Made by a program: the position numbers and the translations under genes | The notes under the pieces: generated by a model | Told to the model about the DNA's origin: nothing | The model's input: the letters and a program-made list of their open reading frames with translations, nothing else | Databases searched by the model: none | Shown here: positions 52,255-62,159 of the stretch, piece after piece | Position numbering within the stretch: the first letter of the stretch is position 1 | Layout of the letters: each line of letters opens with the position of its first letter | Source: a bacterium | GTDB taxonomy: Bacteria > UBP14 > UBA6098 > 4484-93 | DNA length: 64,000 bases | Direction of reading: 5' to 3' | Assembly: GCA_021158465.1 (NCBI GenBank) | Contig: JAGGUN010000022.1 | Location: 1 to 64,000, forward strand

Positions 52255-53379
52255 CTATTCCTGAAAGGAGATGGAATCCTTCTTATCTGATATAGAGGAG
52301 TATTCCTTGGATGTTTGGGCAAACTTCTCGATAAGTTTCTTCGCTCTTTCGGTGTTTTTCTCCTCGAGAGCCTGCGAGAGTTTGTATGCGACCTTTGCCG
52401 CATCTGTTTTCCCGTTCTTCTGCAAGGTTATTGCAAACTCCTGCCATGCTGAATGGTTCGTTATATCCTTATTTATCAACTCCCACAGCACAGGTTCTGC
52501 CTCGCTGTATTTCTCCTGGCGTTCGAGGCAGATAGCGAGGTTATAGTGAGCTTCTGTCATATCTGGGTTGAGCTGCTTCGCTATACGGAAATATTCCTCC
52601 CCTTTGTCGAACCTCTGTATCTGGAACGCAATTATGCCGAACTCAAAGGCGAGATTTGGCTTGAGAGTGTCCGTATTCGGAGTGTATTCGAGTGCCTCAT
52701 CCATATTTTTTACCGTTAGTTCTATCTCTCCAAGGGCAGCATATGCCCGTGCGAGAAACTTGTGCACAGTAGGATTCTTTGGCTCTGTAGATGTGAGCTT
52801 GTTCAGAACATCGATAGCTTTCCTGGCATGTGTTGTATCGCCGGACGCAAGATACTCGCTTGCAAGTATAAGCCCCTGCTGTACATCCGTCGTGTCGAGA
52901 GCAAAAGCCTTTTCTGATTCTTCGAGAGCCTTTTCATCATCGCCGAGCTTGGAATAGAAGTAGGCAAGGTTCTTATGTGCCTCGATTCCGTCTGGTTTTA
53001 TCTTCTCCGCAATGAGAGTATACTCGAAAGCCTTCTCGAACTCTTCTTTCTTCCCGTAGCTTATCCCTTTGTTTATGGCGTCAGAGTATTTGCTGTCTTT
53101 CCATTTTTCTATCTTTGGTATAAGGGATGAGTCGAGCTCAGCCGCCTTATTAAACTCTATCAACATAAGTTCGAATGAATCTTTTTCTGCATATATCTGC
53201 CCGAGCAAGAAATGAGCTTCAGCGTTCGCCGGGTTGTTTTCTATCTCAATTTTGAGTTGTTCAAGGGCTGCGTCGAAGTTGTGCTCCTGAATATATACCT
53301 TGGCAGATGTCATCTCCTTGGACTGACAGGCGAGCATCAGAAGCGGAGCAAATAGCACAACCCACAGATGTCTTTTCAT
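52255..53379 (-). CDS. TPR-repeat lipoprotein
   Basis: A 374-residue protein with a lipobox (LLMLAC, Cys near residue 18) and at least seven TPR-like helical pairs (for example AEAHFLLGQIYAEKDSFELML, AHKNLAYFYSKLGDDEKALEE, AHYNLAICLERQEKYSEAEP). It probably sits at the inner face of the outer membrane or the periplasmic side of the inner membrane as a protein-interaction scaffold. Its partner is unknown. It is followed by the antiporter with a two-base gap. GGAGG precedes the ATG. Confidence 0.85.
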   Translation of the reverse strand: MKRHLWVVLFAPLLMLACQSKEMTSAKVYIQEHNFDAALEQLKIEIENNPANAEAHFLLGQIYAEKDSFELMLIEFNKAAELDSSLIPKIEKWKDSKYSDAINKGISYGKKEEFEKAFEYTLIAEKIKPDGIEAHKNLAYFYSKLGDDEKALEESEKAFALDTTDVQQGLILASEYLASGDTTHARKAIDVLNKLTSTEPKNPTVHKFLARAYAALGEIELTVKNMDEALEYTPNTDTLKPNLAFEFGIIAFQIQRFDKGEEYFRIAKQLNPDMTEAHYNLAICLERQEKYSEAEPVLWELINKDITNHSAWQEFAITLQKNGKTDAAKVAYKLSQALEEKNTERAKKLIEKFAQTSKEYSSISDKKDSISFQE

Positions 53380-53475
53380 TTTTTCCTCCTATCCTTTTAC
53401 CTTGGGTGAAGTTTAGTTAAAAGCTAATTAAAAATCCCATCTTGGCAAGTATTTTTTCTTCCTATTCGATTTCGA

Positions 53476-53504
53476 TTGACTTTTTTCTATAATGTATATA
53501 TTTG
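53476..53504 (+). promoter_or_regulatory. Probable promoter of the lysine 6-aminotransferase gene
   Basis: TTGACT (53476-53481) pairs with TATTTG (53499-53504) at 17 bases or TATATT (53497-53502) at 15. A perfect TATAAT also occurs at 53488-53493 but without a good -35. The exact boxes are uncertain; the divergent TPR gene has no clear promoter in this gap. Confidence 0.45.
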
Positions 53505-53560
53505 ATAAGGTTTGAGCAAAGCACTCTGAATAACAAATATATTAGGAGGTGGAGGGGACT

Positions 53561-54904
53561 ATGCGGAGAGTTCTTACCAGAGAGGAGGTTGCTTCCCTTG
53601 AGGCAAGGAGGGTGCACGAGATTATATCAAGCGTTATGCTTGCTGATGGGTTTGACCTTGTCTGCGACCTTTCGAAGAGCAAGGGAGTGTATCTCTATGA
53701 TGCGAGGGAAAAGAAATGGTATTTAGATATGTTCAGTTTCTTTGCCTCGCAGGGTCTTGGGTTCAATCATCCGAAGATGAGGGAGCATGATTTCCTGGAG
53801 AAGCTCACTCGTGCAGCAGTTATGAAACCGAGCAACTCTGACATCTACACGGTCGAAATGGCACAGTTCGTCGCAACATTCAACAGGGTTGCCCTTCCCA
53901 AGCATGGGAAGCATCTGTTCCTCATATCTGGAGGCGCACTTGCTGTTGAGAATGCGCTGAAGGCGGCGTTCGACTGGAAGGTTCAGAAAAACTATGAGAA
54001 AGGATACAACGAGGAGCGTGGACACAAGGTTCTTCATTTCCGTGAGGCGTTTCATGGCAGAACAGGTTACACACTCTCCTTGACCAACACTGACCCTGTC
54101 AAGATAAGGTATTTCCCCAAGTTCGATTGGCCGAGAGTGGTAAACCCGAAGATAACATTCCCGCTCGAGGAGCATCTCGATGAGGTAAAAAAGCTTGAGG
54201 CACAGGCGATAGATGAGATACATTCTGCTTTCAAAGAGAACCCTGACGATATTGCGGCGATTATCATTGAGCCTATCCAATGTGAGGGGGGAGACAACCA
54301 TTTCCGAGCGGAGTTCCTGCAAAAGCTCCGCGAGATAGCGGACGAGAATGAAGCGATGCTCATCTTTGATGAAGTTCAGACAGGTGGCGGGATAACGGGG
54401 ACTATGTGGAGCTACGAGCAACTTGGTGTCGAGCCGGACATATTCGCCTTTGGGAAGAAGCTTCAGGTATGCGGGATAGTCTCAGGCTCACGGATTGATG
54501 AGGTTACCGATAATGTTTTCACTGTCTCCAGTCGGATAAACTCCACCTGGGGTGGTAATCTTGTCGATATGGTTCGCTCCCAGCGGTTCTTGGAGATCGT
54601 CGAGGAGGAGAACCTGCTCGAGAACGCCAGGGTTATGGGAGAGTTCCTGCTTGATGGTTTGAGAGAGATAGAGACGGAGTTCCCGTTCGTTTCCAATGCA
54701 AGAGGCAGGGGGCTTTTGTGTTCCTTTGACCTCGATACCCCGGAAAGACGGGATGCAACAAAGCAAGAGGCGTATAGGCTCGGGATGATAATTCTCCCCT
54801 GTGGTGTTCGCTCCATCCGCTTCCGACCAGTGCTTGATGTTGAAAAGAGCGATATCGAACGCGCTCTCGCGATCCTTCGCGAGGCTCTAACAAGGGTAAA
54901 ATAG
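53561..54904 (+). CDS. lat: L-lysine 6-aminotransferase
   Basis: A 447-residue fold-type I PLP enzyme of the class III aminotransferase family, which transfers the epsilon-amino group of lysine to 2-oxoglutarate. The lysine-aminotransferase subgroup signature YLDMFSFFASQGLGFNHPKM is present, with FREAFHGRTGYTLSLTNTD, the LIFDEVQTGGGITG region and the PLP lysine in FAFGKKLQ. The ATG at 53561 with GGAGG five bases before is preferred over the GTG at 53549. It would begin lysine catabolism through alpha-aminoadipate semialdehyde; no semialdehyde dehydrogenase lies next to it. Confidence 0.9.
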   Translation: MRRVLTREEVASLEARRVHEIISSVMLADGFDLVCDLSKSKGVYLYDAREKKWYLDMFSFFASQGLGFNHPKMREHDFLEKLTRAAVMKPSNSDIYTVEMAQFVATFNRVALPKHGKHLFLISGGALAVENALKAAFDWKVQKNYEKGYNEERGHKVLHFREAFHGRTGYTLSLTNTDPVKIRYFPKFDWPRVVNPKITFPLEEHLDEVKKLEAQAIDEIHSAFKENPDDIAAIIIEPIQCEGGDNHFRAEFLQKLREIADENEAMLIFDEVQTGGGITGTMWSYEQLGVEPDIFAFGKKLQVCGIVSGSRIDEVTDNVFTVSSRINSTWGGNLVDMVRSQRFLEIVEEENLLENARVMGEFLLDGLREIETEFPFVSNARGRGLLCSFDLDTPERRDATKQEAYRLGMIILPCGVRSIRFRPVLDVEKSDIERALAILREALTRVK

Positions 54905-54955
54905 GTTTTGGAAATAGCGCCAAACTGTGTATTATTAAATAAAGGGGGATAGATT

Positions 54956-55153
54956 ATGGCGAGGAAGGTAACATCATTCAGGGACAAACTGAAGAAAGCA
55001 GCGAAAGAAAAGCATATTAAGTGCCCTGTCTGTGGTAGGGAGAAGAAGTTTGTAAAGGCGATAAGAGCGAGGAGGACCCAGAAAGGCTCGTACCGGTATG
55101 TTGAGGAGGTGGTAGCGGTTTGTGGTTGCAATGAGAAAGATGTGTTTGCATAG
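54956..55153 (+). CDS. Small Cys-rich protein, zinc-ribbon-like
   Basis: A 65-residue basic protein with CPVC (C23, C26) and, 30 residues later, VCGC (C56, C58), a plausible single zinc knuckle. It begins with a Lys-rich helix (FRDKLKKAAKEKH). AGGGGG precedes the ATG. I do not recognise the family; a nucleic-acid or ribosome-associated small protein is possible. It sits between lat and the clpC promoter. Confidence 0.65.
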   Translation: MARKVTSFRDKLKKAAKEKHIKCPVCGREKKFVKAIRARRTQKGSYRYVEEVVAVCGCNEKDVFA

Positions 55154-55172
55154 GTGGGTGATAAGATTATGG

Positions 55173-55201
55173 TTGACAATCTGTCTGGCGATGTGTATAT
55201 A
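55173..55201 (+). promoter_or_regulatory. Promoter of clpC
   Basis: TTGACA (55173-55178) and TATATA (55196-55201) with 17-base spacing, about 35 bases before the clpC ATG. No CtsR or CIRCE operator is evident. Confidence 0.75.
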
Positions 55202-55234
55202 AAGGATAGGGTCTAACTGTGGGGGTGTTTGGTT

Positions 55235-57706
55235 ATGAGTCTTGCATATTCTGACAGGTTTCGGCGGGTTTTACAGCACGCGCGGGAAGAGGCGTCCAGA
55301 CTGGGACACAACTACATAAGCGTTGACCATCTTATCCTTGGATTCTTACAAGAGAAGAATTGTACTGCTGTTCGTGTTCTTCAGGGGATTGGCGTGAACA
55401 CAGATGAGCTTCGTGCTGCTATCGAGGAGCGTATGGATGCGGGTGAGGTATCCTATTTCCTTGGGCACATTATAATGACATCGAAGGCGAATAAGGTAAT
55501 TGAGCAGGCACGTGTGGAGGCGATAAACCTTAACTCGAAGGTTATAGGAACAGAGCATCTTCTTCTTGCGATTCTCTCGTCGGAGAATAAGGGAGGCTTG
55601 GGCAACCTTCTTGCCTCGTTTTCCATAACCTACAGGGATGTTCTTGAGTATATAGAGGATGAGTTAGCTCGCGGCGGAGCGAAGCCTGGGAGGAAGCCGA
55701 GGCGCAAGGTTCGGAAGGGAACACCAACGCTGGATCAGTTTGGCAGGGACCTAACCGAACTTGCTCGTCAGGGGAAGCTCGATCCGGTGATAGGGCGCGA
55801 GCCAGAGATAGACCGGCTTGCTCAAATCCTCTGCCGGAGGAAGAAGAACAATCCGGTTCTTATAGGTGAGCCGGGTGTTGGGAAAACGGCTATTGTTGAA
55901 GGGCTTGCCCAGAAGGTGGTTAAAAAGGATGTTCCGTATCTTCTGCAGAATAAGCGGATAGTTGCGCTCGACCTTGCGGCTCTTGTGGCAGGGACGAAAT
56001 ATCGTGGACAGTTCGAGGAGCGGATAAAGGGTGTTATGCGAGAGATAACCGAAGCGGAGAATGTGATCATATTTATTGATGAGTTCCACACGATTGTGGG
56101 GGCAGGTAGTGCTGAGGGTGCGCTCGATGCCTCGAATATCTTTAAGCCGGCTTTGGCAAGTGGTGAGATACAGTGTATAGGTGCCACCACGATGACAGAG
56201 TATCGGAAGTATATCGAGAAGGATGGGGCGTTGGAGCGCAGGTTCCAGAAGATAATGGTTGAGCCGCCGACATATCGCGAGACGATTCAGATATTGATGG
56301 GGCTTCGTGAAAAGTATGAGGAGCATCACAAGGTAAAGATACTGGATTCGGCGATAGAGGCAGCGGTTAGGCTATCGGATAGATATATTCAAGGGTATTT
56401 CCAGCCAGACAAGGCTATCGACCTGATAGATGAGGCTTCCGCCCGTGTGAACCTCGATAGCTACATTAAATCTCCTGAGATACTCGAGGTAGAGGGGAAG
56501 ATAGAAAAGCTGGAGTTAGAGAAAGCAGAGGCGATAGCGAATCAGGACTTCGAGCTTGCTGCCAGAAAGAGGGATGAAATAAGGGCGCAGAAACTTGTTT
56601 TGGAAACTCTCGAGGAGAATTGGAAAGAGTTGATGAAGAAGAATATCCCCGAGGTCACATCTGAGGATGTTGCCAGGGTTGTTTCCAGAATTACAGGGAT
56701 TCCGCTCTCCCGCCTGGAGAAAGACGATTCCCGGCGTCTGCTCAGCCTCGAGGAGAGAATAAAAAAGCGCCTTGTCGGTCAGGACGAGGCGGTTGAGAAG
56801 GTTGCCAGGGCTATCCGTCGTTCAAGGGCAGGGCTTTCTGACCCAAAAAGACCGATAGGTTCTTTCCTCTTCCTTGGACCGTCTGGTGTCGGTAAGACGG
56901 AGCTTGCAAAGGTGGTCGCAGATGAGTTGTTTGACACCAAATCTGCATTCATAAAGATAGATATGTCCGAATATTCTGAGCGGTTCTCTCTCTCTCGCCT
57001 CATTGGTGCTCCTCCTGGGTATGTTGGGTATGAAGAGGGGGGACAGCTAACAGAAGCTGTCAGACGGCATCCATATTCGGTAGTCCTGTTTGATGAGATA
57101 GAAAAGGCTCATCCGGACATATACAATATCCTCCTTCAGATACTGGATGAGGGTGTTCTAACCGATAGCTTCGGCAGAAAGGTGGATTTCAGGAACTGCA
57201 TTGTCATTATTACAAGCAATGTTGGAACAAGGAAATTTTCATCTACCCAAATGGGGTTTGGTGTCCCCGATACGATGAGCTTCGAGGAGATGAAGGGAAT
57301 GCTTCTCAAAGAGATTAAAGACTATATGCGCCCTGAGTTTTTGAATAGGGTGGATGAGATAATTGTCTTCAGACCGCTCGACTTCGATAGCATTTTGAAG
57401 ATAGTTGACATCCAGATGGAAGAGGTGAATCGGCGTATTGCCCACAAGGAACTCACAATCCATCTGACCCCCGAGGCTAAGGAGTGGGTGGCGCGCAAAG
57501 GGTTCGACAAGGAGATGGGAGCACGACCACTCAAGCGGACAATCCAGAAATGTATCGAGGATGCAATATCAGAGCGTATACTGGATGGCAGGATCAAATG
57601 GGAATCCGATGTTGTGGTGCTTGTGGAGAATGACCATCTGGTGTTCAAGAACATCGTCGATAAGGAAGACCATCCTCTTGAAGAGGAGCCTATAAAGAGC
57701 GATTAG
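55235..57706 (+). CDS. clpC: Clp protease ATP-binding subunit ClpC
   Basis: An 823-residue AAA+ unfoldase. Two Clp_N repeats (1-145) are followed by AAA module 1 (Walker [11 protein letters not shown]), a middle domain with a UVR-like coiled segment ([20 protein letters not shown]), AAA module 2 ([10 protein letters not shown]) and the C-terminal D2-small domain ([20 protein letters not shown]). The short middle domain makes it ClpC rather than ClpB. It works with ClpP, which is not in the window. The mcsA-mcsB-ctsR genes that often accompany clpC are absent. The ATG at 55235 with GGGGGTG seven bases before is chosen over a TTG six bases upstream. Confidence 0.96.
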   Translation: MSLAYSDRFRRVLQHAREEASRLGHNYISVDHLILGFLQEKNCTAVRVLQGIGVNTDELRAAIEERMDAGEVSYFLGHIIMTSKANKVIEQARVEAINLNSKVIGTEHLLLAILSSENKGGLGNLLASFSITYRDVLEYIEDELARGGAKPGRKPRRKVRKGTPTLDQFGRDLTELARQGKLDPVIGREPEIDRLAQILCRRKKNNPVLIGEPGVGKTAIVEGLAQKVVKKDVPYLLQNKRIVALDLAALVAGTKYRGQFEERIKGVMREITEAENVIIFIDEFHTIVGAGSAEGALDASNIFKPALASGEIQCIGATTMTEYRKYIEKDGALERRFQKIMVEPPTYRETIQILMGLREKYEEHHKVKILDSAIEAAVRLSDRYIQGYFQPDKAIDLIDEASARVNLDSYIKSPEILEVEGKIEKLELEKAEAIANQDFELAARKRDEIRAQKLVLETLEENWKELMKKNIPEVTSEDVARVVSRITGIPLSRLEKDDSRRLLSLEERIKKRLVGQDEAVEKVARAIRRSRAGLSDPKRPIGSFLFLGPSGVGKTELAKVVADELFDTKSAFIKIDMSEYSERFSLSRLIGAPPGYVGYEEGGQLTEAVRRHPYSVVLFDEIEKAHPDIYNILLQILDEGVLTDSFGRKVDFRNCIVIITSNVGTRKFSSTQMGFGVPDTMSFEEMKGMLLKEIKDYMRPEFLNRVDEIIVFRPLDFDSILKIVDIQMEEVNRRIAHKELTIHLTPEAKEWVARKGFDKEMGARPLKRTIQKCIEDAISERILDGRIKWESDVVVLVENDHLVFKNIVDKEDHPLEEEPIKSD

Positions 57707-57730
57707 TTGAAAGCTTCCCCTTGTAGATTT

Positions 57731-60700
57731 TTACCTTACCAGAAGCATTCTCTTTGAAATCCTGTAGTTTGATGTCTTCAGTTGGTAGATGTATATCCCG
57801 GATGGGAGATCCTTTGCGTTCCAGCTGAGCCTGTGGAAGCCGGCGGATACCCGTCCTGACGCAAGGGTGGAGAGCTTCTGTCCGTTTATGTTAAACACGG
57901 CAAGCTCGATCTCATCCTCCTCGGGAAGCCCGAATACTATCTCAGTTATCGGGTTAAACGGGTTCGGGCGGTTTTGGAAGAGGACAGGGGTTCTCGGAAT
58001 TGCTCCTGACTGTTCCCATATATCGTAGATTACAACATCCTGACAGAGTGTGTATGGTTCGTGGTGCCCGAAATCACAGAAAGACTCTATTGTCACGCAG
58101 ACGGTAATATCACAGGAATCAGCCGTGCAACCCCAAATGTAGTCTGCATCACCAGAGTTGAATCTGATTGTTCTTGTCTCTGCGTCGACGGAGATTCCTG
58201 GGCTGTCTACCGTAAAGGTATCATCACCTATGCTCAGCTCGGTCGTATAGAAATCGAGCTCGCCTCCTGCTAACACGATTGTTATGTCTGACAATGTATC
58301 AGGGCGTGTGCTTTCAGGGTCTCCAGGTATGACCTCAAACTCAGCTATGTATGCTGTATCCGGGTTGACAAAGAACCGGATGCACACGGGCTCGGGCAAC
58401 CAGCTGCCGGTTGTATTATAGCATCTGTCAACACAAACCTCCACCGTATCCCCCTCTATCCAGGGGGTATGAGTGAGGGTTGCAATCCCCTCGGAGAATG
58501 AGAGTTCAGGATCATCTATTGTATAGGAGAAATCCCCATCCGATGTGTGCATAGAGATAAGGAGTGAATCTTCTTCTATACCGCTTGCATCGTATAGTTC
58601 TATCTCAACAGGCAGCTCCGGGTCGCAGACGATAGAGTTGCTTGTGGGGGTGGTAAAAAGCACACTCGGATAGTCGCTGTAGGTTCTGAATGAGAAGCTG
58701 TATGGTTCCATAACATTCGGGTCGCCTATATCGGGTAGATCACCTGCGTTAACTACAACATTCACGGTGGAAAACATAGGGAAATAGATTCCCGCTTCCT
58801 CTGGGTTAAATATGAGGGTGTCCCCAGTAAGGCTAAGTCCTGGCTCAGATAGGGAATATGTTACTCCGTTGACTGTCATCGTTATCAGTTCTGGATTGAG
58901 CCTCCCGCATTCATCGCCGAGTATCACATAGATTATCTGGTGCATATCCTCGGATGTATCGCCATCCTCTGGGAAGGTTGAGACAACATAGGGTGGTGTC
59001 AGGTCTACAACAAAAGCGAAATTGAGAGGTGACTCCAGTTCTGTGCCGAGTGTGTCCATAGCCGAGATAACACCAACGGTGACTACCTCGCAGTTCTCCC
59101 AGGGTGAGGGAGGTGTATAAACAAGCAGAGAATCTTCTTCCAGGGGTGTGGCTGTCATTGTATCGTCGTTGACATACCATACGATGGATGAAGGGACAAC
59201 CTCGTTCCCATCGAAAAGGGAGACAGTTATTACCTGATTAGGGTTGGATGTTATATGGTCTGGCATAGGTTCGATCGGATGCGCCCTTGGACCGTGGGAG
59301 TTCACTGTGAAGAACCAGCAGAGTTCCCCTCCTTCCAGATGGTTTGGTTCGCCATAATCGGGATGGTCGGTGACATCGAGGAGACAAACCTCGGTGTAGC
59401 CATCCTCAAGGATTGTCTCACCATCAGGGGTCAATGAGAGACTATCCTCGTCGGGATCATAGGAGATAAGCGGTGATGGATAGCTGATAGAGTCGTCATT
59501 TATGCTGAAGACGACGGACGGTAGGTAGATCTTCCCTTGGAGCGCATCGTGGACAAAGACTACAATGGTCTCAAGTGAATCGGTGATGAGGTCATCATCA
59601 TAAGGGTAATAGTCTGTCCATACAGGACCGGAGAGGTCTATCCAACAGTCGTATACCCCCGATGTATCAGCACTGCAGCCATCGTAGTCAGCTGCAGATA
59701 CTATCTTGAAGATGACATGGGTACCGTCCAGGAAAGGTTCTGGCGGGTTGAAGAAGAGGGTATCTCCTGAGAAGTGCATCGTTCCAGATGAGTATGGATA
59801 CACAGCTGTTGAGCCGATCAGTCCGGCTGAAATCTTGATAGAGCTTGTATCTACCCCCTCATCGTCGGTTATGGTAAAGATGATTCCCTGAAATTCGTTG
59901 CTGGAGAAAAGGTCTCTTGTTGGTTCATCCGATACGGGTTCAAGAACCTCGATCTCCGGTGGAATGTAACTGGAATACTCCACGAAGACATCGAGAGCAG
60001 CCTCGGAAACCAAGCCGGGATATGTGGATGTAGTAGCCTCGATAACATATGTCAAATACACATCGGACTCCGCTGGTGGGTCGACATGCACCCTCCAGTT
60101 TACAGGAACGGTCCTGTATGGTAGGAATGTGGATATAATCGCAGCGGTCTCTGGGGTTGCTGGGTCACAGTGAAGCCCCTCGGGTAGTCTCAACCGTATC
60201 ACAACATCGCTGAGGGTATCAGGCATTGAGTTGGTAGCAACGGCGTTTATGGAAAACGGATTAGGGCGTAGCTCACAGTTAACCACTCGTATCTCACGGA
60301 TCTGCCTCATCAGTCTGAAGCTTACGAACCCCGGATAGAATGCTGCCCCTCCTGCCTCTCCATAGATTATATTGGTGTAGAATGTCTCACCAGGGTTCCT
60401 CGTCACGGGGTTCCAGCGCATAAGAACCCCGCTATCGGTGATAAGAGAGTCGCTATGCATTTCGCAATCAAAGTCGTCCCAGTGTGTGATTGCCAATCTT
60501 CGCCAGTTCCCAAGAACAAGAAAATTCGGTGGGGTGATACTCATATCCATATGGGCTGCAATACCCGAATCCGAAAAGGGCATATCAAACTCGTACGCTA
60601 TCCATTCCAGTGGAACATAATCTATTGTATCGGATGGGAAGCAGGTAACATGGTCAGAATACCCTGCCGAGGTCCAGAAGGGTGCATCGTCTCTACCGTT

Positions 60701-61201
60701 GATGTCTGTGTCGATAATCTCCAGTATCCCTACGATGTGCGGATTGATTGGGTCAACGTTTTGGAAATAGTACTGAATGGAGACAGCACCGGCAGTATCG
60801 ATACCGATAGAATCTCCAACGGAATCGTAAACCGTGTAAGTGAAATCAAACGGAGAGAGAAGCTCGGTTAGTGTCAGATGGAGCCCAATATCCCAGTCGA
60901 AGAATATCGCTGTTGAATCGGATGTAATCCCTGAGCGAACAGGGAAGCCGATGTAAGGTAGCTCTGTTGATCCAGGGTACATTCCGTAAATCTCGCCGTC
61001 TATGAAGAAGTTAGCGAAGCTCGTGTATCCCGGGTGGATAAGGCACATTGAGCTATCTCCCTCGATGAGCTCGATGTAATATAGTCCGGTTGCTCTGTCA
61101 GCCTCGACGGCTATTCTCGATGTCTCGAGCCTATACTGACCAAAGGCTACTGTAGCTGTTGCCAGTATCAGCAACAAAGCTATCATCCAAACCTTTCTCA
61201 T
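57731..61201 (-). CDS. Large secreted Ig-like multidomain protein with T9SS sorting domain
   Basis: An 1156-residue exported protein. A signal peptide (1-21, ending AFG) is followed by an N-terminal region of about 330 residues and a series of Ig-like or cadherin-like beta-sandwich units of about 100 residues with recurring phrases (SPPYVVSTFPEDGDT, GDTLIFNP, YSFSFRTYSDYP). The protein is very acidic and poor in Lys. The last 90 residues are a type A sorting domain (NRPNPFNPITEIVFGLP, LAVFNINGQKLSTL, GIYIYQL, RMLLVR). It is probably a surface or adhesion protein. It is 28 bases downstream of a smaller exported protein and converges on clpC. Confidence 0.8.
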   Translation of the reverse strand: MRKVWMIALLLILATATVAFGQYRLETSRIAVEADRATGLYYIELIEGDSSMCLIHPGYTSFANFFIDGEIYGMYPGSTELPYIGFPVRSGITSDSTAIFFDWDIGLHLTLTELLSPFDFTYTVYDSVGDSIGIDTAGAVSIQYYFQNVDPINPHIVGILEIIDTDINGRDDAPFWTSAGYSDHVTCFPSDTIDYVPLEWIAYEFDMPFSDSGIAAHMDMSITPPNFLVLGNWRRLAITHWDDFDCEMHSDSLITDSGVLMRWNPVTRNPGETFYTNIIYGEAGGAAFYPGFVSFRLMRQIREIRVVNCELRPNPFSINAVATNSMPDTLSDVVIRLRLPEGLHCDPATPETAAIISTFLPYRTVPVNWRVHVDPPAESDVYLTYVIEATTSTYPGLVSEAALDVFVEYSSYIPPEIEVLEPVSDEPTRDLFSSNEFQGIIFTITDDEGVDTSSIKISAGLIGSTAVYPYSSGTMHFSGDTLFFNPPEPFLDGTHVIFKIVSAADYDGCSADTSGVYDCWIDLSGPVWTDYYPYDDDLITDSLETIVVFVHDALQGKIYLPSVVFSINDDSISYPSPLISYDPDEDSLSLTPDGETILEDGYTEVCLLDVTDHPDYGEPNHLEGGELCWFFTVNSHGPRAHPIEPMPDHITSNPNQVITVSLFDGNEVVPSSIVWYVNDDTMTATPLEEDSLLVYTPPSPWENCEVVTVGVISAMDTLGTELESPLNFAFVVDLTPPYVVSTFPEDGDTSEDMHQIIYVILGDECGRLNPELITMTVNGVTYSLSEPGLSLTGDTLIFNPEEAGIYFPMFSTVNVVVNAGDLPDIGDPNVMEPYSFSFRTYSDYPSVLFTTPTSNSIVCDPELPVEIELYDASGIEEDSLLISMHTSDGDFSYTIDDPELSFSEGIATLTHTPWIEGDTVEVCVDRCYNTTGSWLPEPVCIRFFVNPDTAYIAEFEVIPGDPESTRPDTLSDITIVLAGGELDFYTTELSIGDDTFTVDSPGISVDAETRTIRFNSGDADYIWGCTADSCDITVCVTIESFCDFGHHEPYTLCQDVVIYDIWEQSGAIPRTPVLFQNRPNPFNPITEIVFGLPEEDEIELAVFNINGQKLSTLASGRVSAGFHRLSWNAKDLPSGIYIYQLKTSNYRISKRMLLVR

Positions 61202-61229
61202 CTCCTCCTCCTTTGGTAGTCTATTTTCG

Positions 61230-62105
61230 TCAATCTATCAGCTTAAAATGGAGTCTAACAAACCCTTTGTATATTTTGCCATCCAGAAGCAAGATTTCCT
61301 CATAGTACCTTCCTACTTCACCTGCGTTCTCAGGAACATTGAGCGTTATCTTTAGCTCTTTTCCTTCGCCGTTTCTCACGCTCAGTCTTTTCTTGTAGGA
61401 GAACCAGTCGGGATCTTTTACCCTCTGGTAGGGCTGGTTGATAAGGATGGTAAGCTTTGCCACATCTGATTCTGGGTCAAGAGGGTGGATCTCCATGTGC
61501 ATAGTTGGTTCGACTTTCTGATAGACGGTCATTGTTTTCTGGTATTTTTCTCCATGCCTTACCTTGCCGAAATCGAGAACCGATGGCACAGTGATTATCT
61601 CTTCTCCGATTGTCTCGGGTACAACCTCATCCGATGGTTCAGTCTCCAGGCGGTACAGGAGATATGCCCCCATAATGATAGCCTGTCCTGGTAGTGATTT
61701 TCCTGTTGTGTCCTCGGAAACATCGATGCCGACGAGCCAGTGCCTGTTGTACCAGGATGGATTATCTGGAATGTGCACTCTCATACCTATCTCGGCAGTG
61801 TCTTTTGGTGGAACGATGACGGAGTTTGTGTCGAGCGAGAACCAGGAGGGGTCAAAGATATCGAAGTATCCTGTAACGGTGGTGTTCATCTCACCTGGTC
61901 GGTTGGGGGAAAGCAGGTATCTCTTTGGATAGTCATCGGTGTTGTATATCTTGATGGTGAGCCCCTGCTCATCGAAGAAATCGAACTGTTTCCCCACCGG
62001 GATATTTTGAATGAGAATAGTTCCTGGTGTTATCTTTATGCCAGAGCAGAAGGCGGAATGAACCGCAAAAAGCAGTAAAATAAGAATAATCAACTCCCTT
62101 CTCAT
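61230..62105 (-). CDS. Exported beta-sandwich protein of unknown function
   Basis: A 291-residue protein with a signal peptide (1-20). The mature part seems to hold two immunoglobulin-like domains: the first (about 22-150) with KITPGTILIQNIPVGK and VIVPPKDTAEIGMRVHIPDN, the second (about 165-290) with VLDFGKVRHGEKYQKTMTVY and a closing strand FVRLHFKLI. The motif of a domain that refers to a fixed reference strand (V..FG.V) recalls ASPM/SPD-2/hydin-like or WxL-associated modules. There is no sorting domain. It precedes the 1156-residue T9SS cargo gene and may act with it. Confidence 0.65.
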   Translation of the reverse strand: MRRELIILILLLFAVHSAFCSGIKITPGTILIQNIPVGKQFDFFDEQGLTIKIYNTDDYPKRYLLSPNRPGEMNTTVTGYFDIFDPSWFSLDTNSVIVPPKDTAEIGMRVHIPDNPSWYNRHWLVGIDVSEDTTGKSLPGQAIIMGAYLLYRLETEPSDEVVPETIGEEIITVPSVLDFGKVRHGEKYQKTMTVYQKVEPTMHMEIHPLDPESDVAKLTILINQPYQRVKDPDWFSYKKRLSVRNGEGKELKITLNVPENAGEVGRYYEEILLLDGKIYKGFVRLHFKLID

Positions 62106-62130
62106 AACTTCGTTCCTCCTTTATTATCCT

Positions 62131-62159
62131 AATTTACACTTTCAATCATTAAAAATCAA
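62131..62159 (-). promoter_or_regulatory. Possible promoter of the two exported-protein genes
   Basis: TTGATT (62154-62159) and TAAATT (62131-62136) on the minus strand, 17 bases apart, between miaB and the 291-residue protein gene. The -35 overlaps the end of miaB. Confidence 0.5.
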
